64,000 nucleotides of DNA from Luteolibacter sp. LG18 (GTDB lineage Bacteria; Verrucomicrobiota; Verrucomicrobiia; Verrucomicrobiales; Akkermansiaceae), in contig NZ_AP024600.1 of assembly GCF_036322585.1 (NCBI RefSeq), forward strand, positions 2,170,001 through 2,234,000. The letters are read 5' to 3'. A program made the translations under genes and the position numbers. Below, one piece after another: positions 6,719 through 14,674 of the stretch (position 1 is its first letter; each line of letters opens with the position of its first letter). Below the pieces are notes generated by a model. That model ran no database searches. It was not told the DNA's origin and was given only the letters and a program-made list of their open reading frames with translations.

Positions 6719-8161
6719 TTACTGCACCGGCGCGAACAACCGTGCCGCACGGCACGCGGCGCGGAACCAGAACGAGCGCTTGGTGAAGTCGCTGACCCTC
6801 GCCTCGCGGGTCCCTTCGAAATCTTTTTCCAGCATCGCCTTCACCTCCGCCACGAACGCGGGATCGGGGGACAGCGCGCTGATTTCGAAGTTCAGCCGGA
6901 ACGAGCGGTTGTCGAGGTTCGCCGTGCCGACGCAGGCCAGTCGGTCGTCGATGAGCATCACCTTCTGGTGCAGGAAGCCCTTCTGGTAGCGGTGGATTTT
7001 CACGCCGAAGGGCAGGGTGCTTTCGAGGAACGAGAAGGAGGACAGCCACACCAGCAGGTGGTCCGGCTTTTCCGGGATCAGGATCCGCACGTCCACGCCG
7101 CGGATGGCGGCGGCCTGGAGCGCGGTGAGCACGCCGCCGTCCGGCACGAAGTAGGGTGAAGCGATCCACAACCGGGTCCGCGAGGTATTCGCAGCCTCCG
7201 CCACCACCAGTTGCCAGGAGTCCGCGGGATCGGCCGGGCCGGTGGGGATCACCGCGGCCTGCGCGGTGCCGGCGTCCGGATCCGGGTCCCAATAGAGCTC
7301 CGGCATCTGGCTGCACGCCCAGTACCAGTCCTCCAGGAACACGAGCTGGATCGCCTGCACGGTGGGGCCCTCGATCTTCAGGTGGGTGTCCCGCCACGCG
7401 CCGAAGTGCTTGTCGCGGCCGAGGTATTCGTCGCCCACGTTGAGCCCGCCGAGGAAGGCTTCCTTGCCGTCCACGACGACGATCTTGCGGTGGTTGCGGA
7501 AATTGATCTGGAGGCGCGACCACCAATGGCGGTTGGTGCCGAAGTAATGGCACTCCACCCCCGCGGCGCGCAGTTCCCGGAGGTAGCGCCGGGACAGTTT
7601 GTGGGAGCCCATTTCATCGAAGAGGAAGTAGACCCGTACCCCGGCCTTGGCGCGTTCGATCAGGGCTTCTTTGAAGCGGGTGCCGATGCGGTCGTTCTTC
7701 ACGATGAAGAAGTTCACCAGCAGGTAGCGTTCGGCCTTCTTGATCGAGGAAAACAGGGCCTGGAAGGTCTCCTCGCCGTTGATGAGCAGGTCGAGGCGGT
7801 TGCCGCGGGTGAAGGGCAGTCCGCCGAGGATTTCCGCGCCGCGGGCGAAGCCATCCTCCGCGGGCAGCTCGTAGGCACGGAGGCGCTTGTGCATGTCCTC
7901 CGCCAGCTTGTAGAGGTCCGCGTCCTCGCCGCGGCGGGCGCGCACGTAGCCTTCGAAGCGGTTGCGACCGGCGATCCAGTAGATCGGGATCGCGATATAT
8001 GGGAAGGTCACCAGGCACACGATCCACGCGATCGTCCCCTGTGCGGTGCGGACGTGCATCAGCGCGTGGACCACGTGCACCAGGCCGAGGAGCTGGATGA
8101 AGAGCACCCCCGTGATCGCCAGCGACGTCTTCCAATCCACGATCCATTCGGCCACGGGCAT
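6719..8161 (-). CDS. cls: Cardiolipin synthase (phospholipase D family)
   Basis: Makes cardiolipin from phosphatidylglycerol at the inner membrane. The 480-residue protein has two N-terminal membrane helices (ITGVLFIQLLGLVHVVHAL and IAWIVCLVTFPYIAIPIYW). Two PLD catalytic HKD motifs follow: HRKIVVVDGKEAFLGG and HQKVMLIDDRLACVGTANLD. The linker GRNRFEGYV and the closing segment NLDNRSFRLNFEISAL are typical of ClsA-type enzymes. The ATG at 8161 is preferred because the protein then starts just before the first helix. The frame is open to 8194. Confidence 0.93.
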   Translation of the reverse strand: MPVAEWIVDWKTSLAITGVLFIQLLGLVHVVHALMHVRTAQGTIAWIVCLVTFPYIAIPIYWIAGRNRFEGYVRARRGEDADLYKLAEDMHKRLRAYELPAEDGFARGAEILGGLPFTRGNRLDLLINGEETFQALFSSIKKAERYLLVNFFIVKNDRIGTRFKEALIERAKAGVRVYFLFDEMGSHKLSRRYLRELRAAGVECHYFGTNRHWWSRLQINFRNHRKIVVVDGKEAFLGGLNVGDEYLGRDKHFGAWRDTHLKIEGPTVQAIQLVFLEDWYWACSQMPELYWDPDPDAGTAQAAVIPTGPADPADSWQLVVAEAANTSRTRLWIASPYFVPDGGVLTALQAAAIRGVDVRILIPEKPDHLLVWLSSFSFLESTLPFGVKIHRYQKGFLHQKVMLIDDRLACVGTANLDNRSFRLNFEISALSPDPAFVAEVKAMLEKDFEGTREARVSDFTKRSFWFRAACRAARLFAPVQ

Positions 8162-8207
8162 GCGGCACTCTAGCAGATCCCCGGCGGACGGCAAAATCGT
8201 ACTCCAA

Positions 8208-8400
8208 TGTGGAGTGCGGCGAGCATCGCCGCTTTGGGCGCGGGAGAGAATCGACGGAGAGAAAATCGCATTCAGGGGAAAGGGTTTGGACCAGAGATGC
8301 AGGTGTTTTGGAACGTGGGAGTCGGTTGCCCCACGCAGGCCTTTTCACCGGCGATACCTCGCCTCCGCGCAAAGGCGGCGATTGCCCGCCGCACTCCACA
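8208..8400. repeat. Inverted pair of REPs with GGAG foot and GCGGCGA stem
   Basis: Left copy at about 8208-8240: GTGGAGT, stem GCGGCGA-GCA-TCGCCGC, then TTTGGGC. Right copy inverted at about 8366-8400, with stem GCGGCG-GGCAAT-CGCCGC and the same flanks (GTGGAGT, CTTTGCGC). The stems differ while the GGAG foot and outer flanks are kept. The 125-base space between them holds no gene I can support. Confidence 0.75.
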
Positions 8401-8446
8401 TCAGAGCAGGAATGATGGCCGAAGATAAAATAATTCGAAAAACCCG

Positions 8447-8743
8447 TTGACGCGTTGGACGCATCGTTATATCTGGAAAGCGTTCCCGAAAGCAGCGCCA
8501 TGCGATACCCATCCACCAGCACCGGCCTGAAACCCTGCCTCTCGATTGAGGCGGGTGCGGTCAGCCAGTGGTCGGCGGGTAACGTCATTTGGAGCAAACG
8601 CTCCCATTCCACCGTTGGAATGTTTGCCGCCGCCGGTCATCGACCGAAGGGAAGCAGAACCGGGCTCGAAGGAGCCTGACAGCCGCAGAATCAAGGATTT
8701 GCCGCTACCCTGCTTCCCACCCGGAAGCGGGGTTTTTTGTTTT
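8447..8743 (+). ncRNA. Candidate structured non-coding RNA or riboswitch-like leader with intrinsic terminator
   Basis: No credible open reading frame is present. A promoter-like TTGACG (8447-8452) with TATATC about 15 bases on (8468-8473) is followed by several hairpins: CCTGCCTC/GAGGCGGG near 8537, CATTCCA/TGGAATG near 8608-8626, GGTC-ATC-GACC near 8636 and GGCTC-GAAG-GAGCC near 8663. A clean terminator closes the unit at 8709-8740. The segment GGGAAGCAG (8649-8657) is perfectly complementary to CTGCTTCCC (8710-8718), which forms the left arm of the terminator, so two alternative folds are possible. I do not recognise the family; the SRP and cobalamin riboswitch comparisons are discussed elsewhere in this report. 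Confidence 0.4.
8709..8740 (+). terminator. Rho-independent terminator
   Basis: The stem CCTGCTTCC (8709-8717) pairs with GGAAGCGGG (8723-8731), with one G-T pair, and is followed by six T. Nothing coding ends nearby, so it belongs to the candidate non-coding transcript that begins near 8480. Confidence 0.75.
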
Positions 8744-8991
8744 CCGCAAAAACCCCGGACCATCCCGAGCCAATTTTCCCACACGAATCCCACTCCATCC
8801 ATCCACCCGGGCCTAGCCCGCTGAATTTCTCCCGACCGCTTTCCCATTTCCGTCCGACCGGGCGGATCCGCTTCCTGGATTCCTTCCTGTGATCCGAATG
8901 TCATGTCTCAGGCATGACGGATGACAGATATGTCTCTATCGGGCGGAGCTATGCCCGGATGACATGATGAAACGACCTCCAACCTTCCAAT

Positions 8992-9067
8992 GGTGACCTT
9001 GGTGTAACGGCTAGCACCCCGCGTTGTGATCGCGGAAGCACCGGTTCGATTCCGGTAGCTCACCCCA
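8992..9067 (+). tRNA. tRNA-His (GTG anticodon)
   Basis: Anticodon arm CCGCG-TTGTGAT-CGCGG with anticodon GTG at its centre. The D arm GTGT...GCAC and the T arm ACCGG-TTCGATT-CCGGT are intact. The histidine identity feature is present: an extra G at -1 (8992) opposite C73 (9064), followed by an encoded CCA. One C-C mismatch occurs in the acceptor stem (pair 5-68). Confidence 0.93.
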
Positions 9068-9100
9068 GATTTCCTCCACCCCACAGCCTTCCTTTTTCCC

Positions 9101-9721
9101 ATGAACGCGAACCTGCTCCACCAGACCACGGTGCTGGTGCTCAACCGGCACTGGCAGGCCATCGATGCCATCACGCCCGCGGAGGCCTTCGGCCACCTGG
9201 CGGCTGGCAGCGCGCGCGGCCTGTTGATCGAAGGGCCGCACGACATGCAGGCGCTGGAGTGGGAGGAATGGCGCGGCCTGGCCCCGGCGGAGGGCCAGGC
9301 CGCGATCGGAACCACACGCGGCCAGGTCCGCGTGCCCACCGTCATCGTCCTCACCCGCTACGACCGCGTCCCCATGGTCCGCCTGTCCTTCGGGCTGACA
9401 GGGCTTTGGGAGCGGGATGAGGGGCGGTGCCAGTACACCGGCCGGACACTCGCCCCGGCCGAGGCCAGCATCGACCACGTCCTGCCGCGCTCCCGCGGTG
9501 GGGAAAACAATTGGCACAATTGCGTGCTGTCCGACCGCCGGGTGAACCAGCGCAAGGGCAACCGCACCCCGGAAGAAGCCGGCCTCCGGCTGCTCTCCGT
9601 CCCGCGGAAGCCGCGGCCGATCCCCGCTTCCGCGCGGATCCGGAACCACCACCAGATCGAGGACTGGGACCACTTCCTCGAATCCCGCGGCGGGAACCGC
9701 CGTCCAACCCTTCAATCGTAG
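9101..9721 (+). CDS. HNH endonuclease family protein
   Basis: A 206-residue protein with an N-terminal domain (VLVLNRHWQAIDAITPAEAF) found in a widespread family of chromosomally encoded HNH proteins, and a C-terminal HNH nuclease fold. The nuclease motif reads CQYTG...IDHVLPRSRGGENNWHNC...VNQRKGNRTPEEAG: the catalytic His is in DHV, the Asn in NNWHN, and the last metal position is Asn in NQRKGNR. No restriction, phage or toxin partner is adjacent, so its substrate is unknown. tRNA-His lies 33 bases upstream and a GNAT gene follows 13 bases after the stop. Confidence 0.88.
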   Translation: MNANLLHQTTVLVLNRHWQAIDAITPAEAFGHLAAGSARGLLIEGPHDMQALEWEEWRGLAPAEGQAAIGTTRGQVRVPTVIVLTRYDRVPMVRLSFGLTGLWERDEGRCQYTGRTLAPAEASIDHVLPRSRGGENNWHNCVLSDRRVNQRKGNRTPEEAGLRLLSVPRKPRPIPASARIRNHHQIEDWDHFLESRGGNRRPTLQS

Positions 9722-9734
9722 AACACTCACTCCC

Positions 9735-10301
9735 ATGAACCCTCTTCACATTCCCACCCTTGAAACGGAGCGCCTCGTGCTGCGTCCCTTCGCGATCGCG
9801 GATGGGCCGCGCGTGCAGCAGCTCGCGGGTGACCGCCGTGTGGCGGAAATGACGAGCCAGATCCCTCACCCCTATCCGGACCGGATGGCGGAGATCTGGA
9901 TCGCCTCGCACCCGATGCTGTGGCGGAACCGCAAGCTCGCCCCCTTCGCTGTCACCCTGCGTGGCAGCGGCGAATTGATCGGGGCGATCTCGTTGCGGCT
10001 CTTCGCCCAGGGCCCGCGTGCCGAACTCGGCTACTGGATCGGGGTTCCTTACTGGAACCGCGGTTACGCCACCGAGGCCGCCCGCGAGGTGCTCCGTTTC
10101 GGATTCGAGGACCTGGACCTGCAAGGGATCCAGGCCACGCACCTTCTCAACAACCCGGCCTCGGGACGGGTGATGGAAAAGCTCGGCATGCGCTACGAGG
10201 GAATCATCCGCCAGGGTGTCATCCGCAACGGCCGCCTGCTCGACATCGCCGATTACTCGATCCCGGCCGGGAACTTCAGGCCCTACCTGCGGGTGGCCTG
10301 A
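9735..10301 (+). CDS. GNAT acetyltransferase (RimJ/RimL type)
   Basis: A 188-residue N-acetyltransferase. The N-terminus LETERLVLRPFAIADGPRV is typical of the RimJ/RimL branch that acetylates protein or peptide N-termini or small amines. The acetyl-CoA segment appears as ELGYWIGVPYWNRGYATEAA, and the closing block NPASGRVMEKLGMRYEG is the usual motif B. The substrate cannot be assigned. It sits 8 bases before rtcB on the same strand, so the two are probably co-transcribed. Confidence 0.9.
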   Translation: MNPLHIPTLETERLVLRPFAIADGPRVQQLAGDRRVAEMTSQIPHPYPDRMAEIWIASHPMLWRNRKLAPFAVTLRGSGELIGAISLRLFAQGPRAELGYWIGVPYWNRGYATEAAREVLRFGFEDLDLQGIQATHLLNNPASGRVMEKLGMRYEGIIRQGVIRNGRLLDIADYSIPAGNFRPYLRVA

Positions 10302-10309
10302 GCTCCTGA

Positions 10310-11839
10310 ATGAAACCAATCACTGAACAAGACCTCATCGCCGCCGGATACGAGCCCGGCCCGGTGATCCATCAAATGCTCGAAACCGCCGCGGGCTTCG
10401 CTGCCCGCGGCATCCACGATCCGAAATACGCGCTCAAGCTCCTCGCCCGCGAGTTCGGTCCGCCCCCGCCCAAGGCGGTGCTGCGGGACAAGCCCGCGCC
10501 CTTTGCCGAAGCGATCCGCCACGCCAACCGCGAGGAGTATGAGAACATCGAAGCCGTGCGGCGGCAGATGCGGGACCTGCTGAAGGTGCCCGTCATCTCC
10601 CGCGGCGCGGTGATGCCGGACGCCTGCCCCACCGGGAAGGCCAAGGCAGTGATGCCCGTCGGCGGCGTGATCGCGGTGGAGAATGCCATCATTCCCGCCG
10701 CGCATTCCTCCGACATCTGCTGCTCCATGTTCGCCACGTTCTACCACGAGCGCAGCGAGGTGGGTGCGGAGCTTGACGCGCTGGAAACCTGCACCCGCTT
10801 CGGCCTGGGCCACCGTCACCTCGATACCCTGGTGGCCGATCCGGTCCACGACGAGGCAGTGTGGGACAATCCCTTCCTCAGTGGCTTGCGCGATCGCGCG
10901 CGGGTCCATATGGCGGACCAGGGTGACGGCAACCATTTCGCCTACATCGGCGAGCTGGATGTCGACGCCGGCACCGTCGAGGCCTTCCGCAAGGCCGGTC
11001 ATCACGACCTCGCTGAGCGGTTGGCAGGGAAGGGCGTGTGTCGGGTGCTCGTCACCCACCACGGATCGCGCGGCCTCGGTGCCCATGTTTACAAGCGCGG
11101 CTACATCGCCGCCCTGAAGCACATGGCGAAGAAGGGGCTGCACATACCCGATGCCGGAGCCTGGCTCGATGCCAGCTCGGAGGAAGGCAAGGCCTACTGG
11201 GAGGCGCTGCAATACGTGTCCCGCTGGACCCGCGCCAACCACGCCTGCATCCACCGCCGGTTCCTCGAACGGATCGGCGCGCCGGAAATCGCCACGCTCG
11301 GCAACGAGCACAATTTCGTGTGGAAGCGTGGCGACACGTTCCTGCACGGCAAGGGCGCGACCCCGGCGTGGAACGATGACCGCTGCCGACCGCTGCCGGG
11401 ATTGATTCCGCTGAACATGGCGGAGCCGATCCTGCTGGTGCTTGGCAAGGACAACGCGGACTACCTTTCGTTCGCGCCCCACGGGGCCGGGCGGAATGTG
11501 TCCCGCACCGCGCTGCGGCGGAAGTTTCACGACGAATCGCACCGCAAGGAAACGATCCGCCGCACCACCGAGGGGCTCGATGTCCGCTGGTTCTGCGGCA
11601 AGCCGGACCTCAGCGAGACACCGGTGGCCTACAAGGACGCGCGGAGCGTGAAGCAGCAGATCCGGGATTTCGGCCTCGCCGAGATCATCGGGGAAATCCG
11701 CCCGCTCGGCTGCATCATGGCGGGAGCCACCACTTCGTGGCGCGACCGCGAGGAGGAACTGACGCCGAAGCAGATCCGCCAGATCGCCCACCGCTCCGAA
11801 CGGCGGCGGGTGAAACAGGACCTGCACGAGGAGTTCTGA
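10310..11839 (+). CDS. rtcB: RtcB-family RNA ligase
   Basis: Joins RNA ends carrying a 2',3'-cyclic phosphate or 3'-phosphate to a 5'-OH, with Mn and GTP, via a histidine-guanylate. Metal and active-site positions are visible in order: SSDICCSM (Asp and Cys ligands; most relatives have DIGCGM), QGDGNHF (Asn-His), THHGSRGLG (His), EHNFVWKRGDTFLHGKGATPA (guanylation region), HGAGRNVSRT, and the C-terminal Lys-rich ERRRVKQD. At 509 residues it belongs to the longer branch of the family, which may differ in substrate from E. coli RtcB. No archease or RtcR gene is nearby. Confidence 0.88.
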   Translation: MKPITEQDLIAAGYEPGPVIHQMLETAAGFAARGIHDPKYALKLLAREFGPPPPKAVLRDKPAPFAEAIRHANREEYENIEAVRRQMRDLLKVPVISRGAVMPDACPTGKAKAVMPVGGVIAVENAIIPAAHSSDICCSMFATFYHERSEVGAELDALETCTRFGLGHRHLDTLVADPVHDEAVWDNPFLSGLRDRARVHMADQGDGNHFAYIGELDVDAGTVEAFRKAGHHDLAERLAGKGVCRVLVTHHGSRGLGAHVYKRGYIAALKHMAKKGLHIPDAGAWLDASSEEGKAYWEALQYVSRWTRANHACIHRRFLERIGAPEIATLGNEHNFVWKRGDTFLHGKGATPAWNDDRCRPLPGLIPLNMAEPILLVLGKDNADYLSFAPHGAGRNVSRTALRRKFHDESHRKETIRRTTEGLDVRWFCGKPDLSETPVAYKDARSVKQQIRDFGLAEIIGEIRPLGCIMAGATTSWRDREEELTPKQIRQIAHRSERRRVKQDLHEEF

Positions 11840-12039
11840 AGGAGTCGAGCCTTTAGGCGAGGAGGGTCTTCCAGGAGGCGGAGGTCATCCGGCTTTCAAA
11901 TCCAGAAAAGACCTCCGGTGAACATCGAGGCAGCCCGTGGAAACGCGGGCTGCCTTTTTGCGTCGGAGGCTTTTCCTGTAAAGGATTCCGCGAGACTCCG
12001 CTTCCCGGAAGACCCTCCTCGCCTAAAGGCTCGACTCCT
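11840..12039. repeat. Composite inverted-repeat element (33-base arms) with internal terminator
   Basis: The left arm (11840-11872, beginning AGGAGTCGAGCCTTTAGGCG) is an exact reverse complement of the right arm (12007-12039). Each arm has a GGAG foot and contains a small GCCT-TT-AGGC hairpin. Inside lie a GGAGGTC/GACCTCC hairpin and the terminator at 11929-11959. A related element at 59103-59312 keeps the GAGGAAGGTCTTCC flank but has GGCT-TC-AGCC at the hairpin. It looks like a REP pair or a small MITE. Confidence 0.75.
11929..11959 (+). terminator. Rho-independent terminator after rtcB
   Basis: GGCAGCCCG (11929-11937) pairs perfectly with CGGGCTGCC (11946-11954), followed by five T. It lies inside the inverted-repeat element and would end the HNH-GNAT-rtcB transcript. 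Confidence 0.8.
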
Positions 12040-12053
12040 CCTAAAGTCCGCCC

Positions 12054-13136
12054 ATGCCGTCGCCGCCGCTCACCCAGATCCCATCCCACGTCGTGGCCCT
12101 CGAGGACTACGAGGCCTTGGCGCGCACCCACGTCAATGAGGCGGCCTGGGCCTACATTTCCGGCGGATCGGCGGACGAGCGCACCCTGCGAGAAAACCAC
12201 GCGGCCTTCGAGCGGCTGAAGCTGCTCCCGCGTGTGCTCGGCGATTTCACCGGCGCGAACACCGCCGTCAGCCTGCTCGGCCGCACCTTGCCCCACCCGG
12301 TGATCATTGCCCCCACCGCCTTCCACCGGCTGATGCATCCGGACGGCGAGCTCGCCACCGTGCTCGGGGCCGCCGCGATGGAGGCCTGCACCGTGGTCAG
12401 CACCTCGGCCACCGTGTTGCTGGAGGACCTCGCCACCGCGGCGAAGGGCCCGCTGTGGTTCCAGCTCTACATGCAGCCGGACAGCGACCACACGCTGGAT
12501 CTGATCCGTCGTGCCGAGCTGGCGGGCTACGAGGCCCTCGTCGTCACCGTCGATGCCCCGGTCAATGGCCTGCGGAACCGCGAGCAGCGCGCGAATTTCC
12601 AGCTCCCGCCCGGCCTCGAACCGGTGAACCTGCGCGGCCGCCCGGCCCTGCCGATGTGCGAGTCCGTGTTCGATCCGGCCTACATCGCGCACCTGCCGCA
12701 GTGGCAGCACCTTGTCTGGCTGCGGGAGCACACGAAGCTGCCGATCCTGCTCAAGGGCATCCTGGCTGCGGACGATGCCGCCCGCGCGCTCGATGCGGGC
12801 GTGGAGGGCCTGATCGTTTCGAACCACGGTGGCCGCACGCTCGATGGCGCGCCCGCCTCCATCGAGGCTCTGCCACGGGTGGCGGAGCGGGTTTCCGGGC
12901 AAGTGCCGGTGATCGTGGACGGTGGCATCCGCCGTGGCACCGATGTCTTGAAAGCCCTCGCCCTGGGCGCGGACGCGGTGATGGTGGGACGCCCGATCCT
13001 CCACGGCCTCGCCGTCGCCGGGCCGGTGGGCGTGGCCCATGTGCTGAAGATCCTGCGCACCGAGCTGGAGATCGCGATGCTGCTCTGCGGATGTCCCACG
13101 CGGGAGAGCATCACGAAAGAGGTGCTGTGGGGGTAG
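12054..13136 (+). CDS. FMN-dependent alpha-hydroxy acid oxidase/dehydrogenase
   Basis: A 360-residue TIM-barrel flavoenzyme of the glycolate/lactate oxidase and L-lactate dehydrogenase family. Family signatures in order: AWAYISGGSADERTLREN at the N-terminus; PVIIAPTAFHRLMHPDGE; WFQLYMQPD; the active-site block VSNHGGRTLDGAPASIEALP with the catalytic His; and the FMN-phosphate segment VPVIVDGGIRRGTDVLKALALGADAVMVGRP. It ends ELEIAMLLCGCPT as in glycolate oxidases. No membrane insertion loop like that of LldD is visible, so it is probably a soluble oxidase. The substrate (lactate, glycolate or another 2-hydroxy acid) cannot be told from sequence alone. Confidence 0.9.
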   Translation: MPSPPLTQIPSHVVALEDYEALARTHVNEAAWAYISGGSADERTLRENHAAFERLKLLPRVLGDFTGANTAVSLLGRTLPHPVIIAPTAFHRLMHPDGELATVLGAAAMEACTVVSTSATVLLEDLATAAKGPLWFQLYMQPDSDHTLDLIRRAELAGYEALVVTVDAPVNGLRNREQRANFQLPPGLEPVNLRGRPALPMCESVFDPAYIAHLPQWQHLVWLREHTKLPILLKGILAADDAARALDAGVEGLIVSNHGGRTLDGAPASIEALPRVAERVSGQVPVIVDGGIRRGTDVLKALALGADAVMVGRPILHGLAVAGPVGVAHVLKILRTELEIAMLLCGCPTRESITKEVLWG

Positions 13137-13163
13137 GGCCAGGATGTTGCCATATTGCAGCCC

Positions 13164-13227
13164 CAATTGGACCGCGGACTTCAGTCCACATCTTTGGTAG
13201 AGAAGACTGAAGTCCGCGGTCCAATTG
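13164..13227. repeat. Perfect 23-base inverted repeat
   Basis: Arms 13164-13186 and 13205-13227 (CAATTGGACCGCGGACTTCA...) are exact reverse complements around an 18-base loop that includes GTAG. It lies between the hydroxyacid oxidase stop and the terC start. There is no T-run, so it is better read as a REP-type palindrome than as a terminator. Confidence 0.8.
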
Positions 13228-13275
13228 AGGCCGTCGCTCCGTGAGGCCCGATTCTCACCCCGGGTGGAATCCGCC

Positions 13276-14385
13276 ATGCCCTTTCCAATCGTCGCGCGGC
13301 GTGATTGGCGTCACGTTGTCCGGATGATTTGGGCTTGGCTTATCTTCATTGGATTCGTGCTCCTCATGCTGGCGCTCGACCTCGGCGTGTTCCACCGGAA
13401 GTCCCACGTGGTGGGCTTCAAGGAATCCCTCGGGTGGTCCGCCGTGTGGATCACCCTCGGTGTGGCGTTTTCCAGCGTCGTCTACTTCGCCTATGACCGC
13501 CATTGGTTCGGTCTCGGCATGGGCGTCGATGCCGTCGATGGCGTGATCAACAGCGGCAAGCTCGCCGCCACCAAGTACCTCACCGGCTACGTGGTGGAGA
13601 AGTCGCTGAGCGTGGACAACATCTTCGTCATCGCGATGATCTTCGGCTCGCTGGCGGTGCCGGCGAAGTACCAGCACCGGGTCCTGTTCTGGGGCATCCT
13701 CGGCGCGCTGCTGCTGCGCGGCTTGATGATCGGCGTGGGCTCCGCGCTGGTCGCGAACTTCCACTGGGTGCTCTACATCTTCGGCGCGTTCCTGATCTTC
13801 ACCGCCATCAAGATGCTGGTGATGAAGGACAAGGAGGAACACCCGGAAAACAACCCGCTGGTGCGCTACTTGCGGAAGTTCTTCCCGGTGACCCGTGACT
13901 ACCACGGCCAGCACTTCATTGTCACAGCCGGGGAAAAGGCGTCCGAGGAACCCGCCGTGGCCGGCGACCCCATTGTGACCGATCCGGTGGTGGCTGCCGC
14001 GCCGAAGGGCAAGCGCCTCCTCACCCCGCTGGCGGTGGCGCTGGTGCTGGTGGAGTTCACCGACGTGATCTTCGCCGTCGACTCGATCCCCGCGATTTTC
14101 GCGATCACCGCGGATCCGTTCCTGGTCTTCACCAGCAACGTTTTCGCCATCCTCGGCCTGCGCTCGCTCTACTTCGCGCTGGCGGGCATGATCGCCAAGT
14201 TCGTGTTCCTGAAGCCCGCGCTTTCGATGGTGCTGCTGGTGGTGGGGGGCAAGATGCTCGCCGCGAAGTGGCTCAAGGAGCTGCTCGGCGAGTCCTTTAA
14301 CTTCACCATCCTCGGCGTGATTCTCGCCATCCTCGCGACCGGCGTGCTGGCCTCGCTGGTGGCCGGGAAGAAGCAGGAGGCGTGA
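13276..14385 (+). CDS. TerC-family integral membrane protein
   Basis: A membrane protein of the TerC/Alx family, linked to metal ion (Mn) handling and tellurium resistance; the exact substrate here is unknown. Nine or so hydrophobic helices are visible, beginning WLIFIGFVLLMLALDLGVFH. The family's acidic membrane motifs are KSLSVDNIFVIAMIF and VEFTDVIFAVDSIPAIFAIT, with paired Asp residues. The cytosolic loop near residues 200-250 (HPENNPLVRYLRKFFPVT) is typical. Starts at 13276 (chosen) and 13324 are both possible; homologues start close to the first helix. I see no yybP-ykoY-type riboswitch upstream. Confidence 0.9.
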   Translation: MPFPIVARRDWRHVVRMIWAWLIFIGFVLLMLALDLGVFHRKSHVVGFKESLGWSAVWITLGVAFSSVVYFAYDRHWFGLGMGVDAVDGVINSGKLAATKYLTGYVVEKSLSVDNIFVIAMIFGSLAVPAKYQHRVLFWGILGALLLRGLMIGVGSALVANFHWVLYIFGAFLIFTAIKMLVMKDKEEHPENNPLVRYLRKFFPVTRDYHGQHFIVTAGEKASEEPAVAGDPIVTDPVVAAAPKGKRLLTPLAVALVLVEFTDVIFAVDSIPAIFAITADPFLVFTSNVFAILGLRSLYFALAGMIAKFVFLKPALSMVLLVVGGKMLAAKWLKELLGESFNFTILGVILAILATGVLASLVAGKKQEA

Positions 14386-14410
14386 TGCCCCAACGGGGTT
14401 CCATCCCAAA

Positions 14411-14609
14411 GCCCAGGGTTGCGGCGCAGCCGCTACCCTGGGGGAACGGCGCGAAAACCCATTACCCGGAACGGGTTGCGTCCGAGCGAGAAGCTCGATG
14501 ATGGGGGTTGCATGCAGGGGATTCGAACTTCTCCTCCGGACGCAACGCCTTCGGCGTAGGAATCGCTCTCGACTGCCACCCGGGGTAGCGGCTGCGCCGC
14601 AAACCCGGG
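14411..14609. repeat. Inverted pair of GTAG REPs around a repeat-rich spacer
   Basis: The minus-strand copy ends at 14433-14436 (CTAC) and the plus-strand copy starts at 14585 (GTAG). Both have stem GCGGC-TGC-GCCGC followed by AACCCKGG. The 150-base spacer contains ACGCCTTCGGCGT and other short palindromes and no supported gene. It fills the gap between terC and the TIGR04222-type gene. Confidence 0.7.
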
Positions 14610-14674
14610 CTTTGGGAGATAGTCCCGATGGGACAAAGAGCTTCCTTCCGGCGCTCGAACCGTGACGGAATGGG

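Noticed and set aside
8586-8690. Signal recognition particle RNA
   Set aside because: GGTCA...GAAGGGAAGCAG looks like the SRP RNA tip, but the conserved GG after GTCA is missing, no extended hairpin forms because GGCTC-GAAG-GAGCC folds on itself, and the Alu signature is absent.
8620-8695. Cobalamin riboswitch
   Set aside because: AAGGGAA and CTGACAGCCGCAG are only loosely like the riboswitch core. The exact B12 box is missing and no B12-related gene follows.
9101-9721. Restriction or phage nuclease system
   Set aside because: The HNH protein belongs to a common chromosomal family and has no methyltransferase, specificity or phage genes beside it.
10283-11827. 514-codon minus-strand reading frame over rtcB
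   Set aside because: Antisense shadow; rtcB on the plus strand has complete family motifs.
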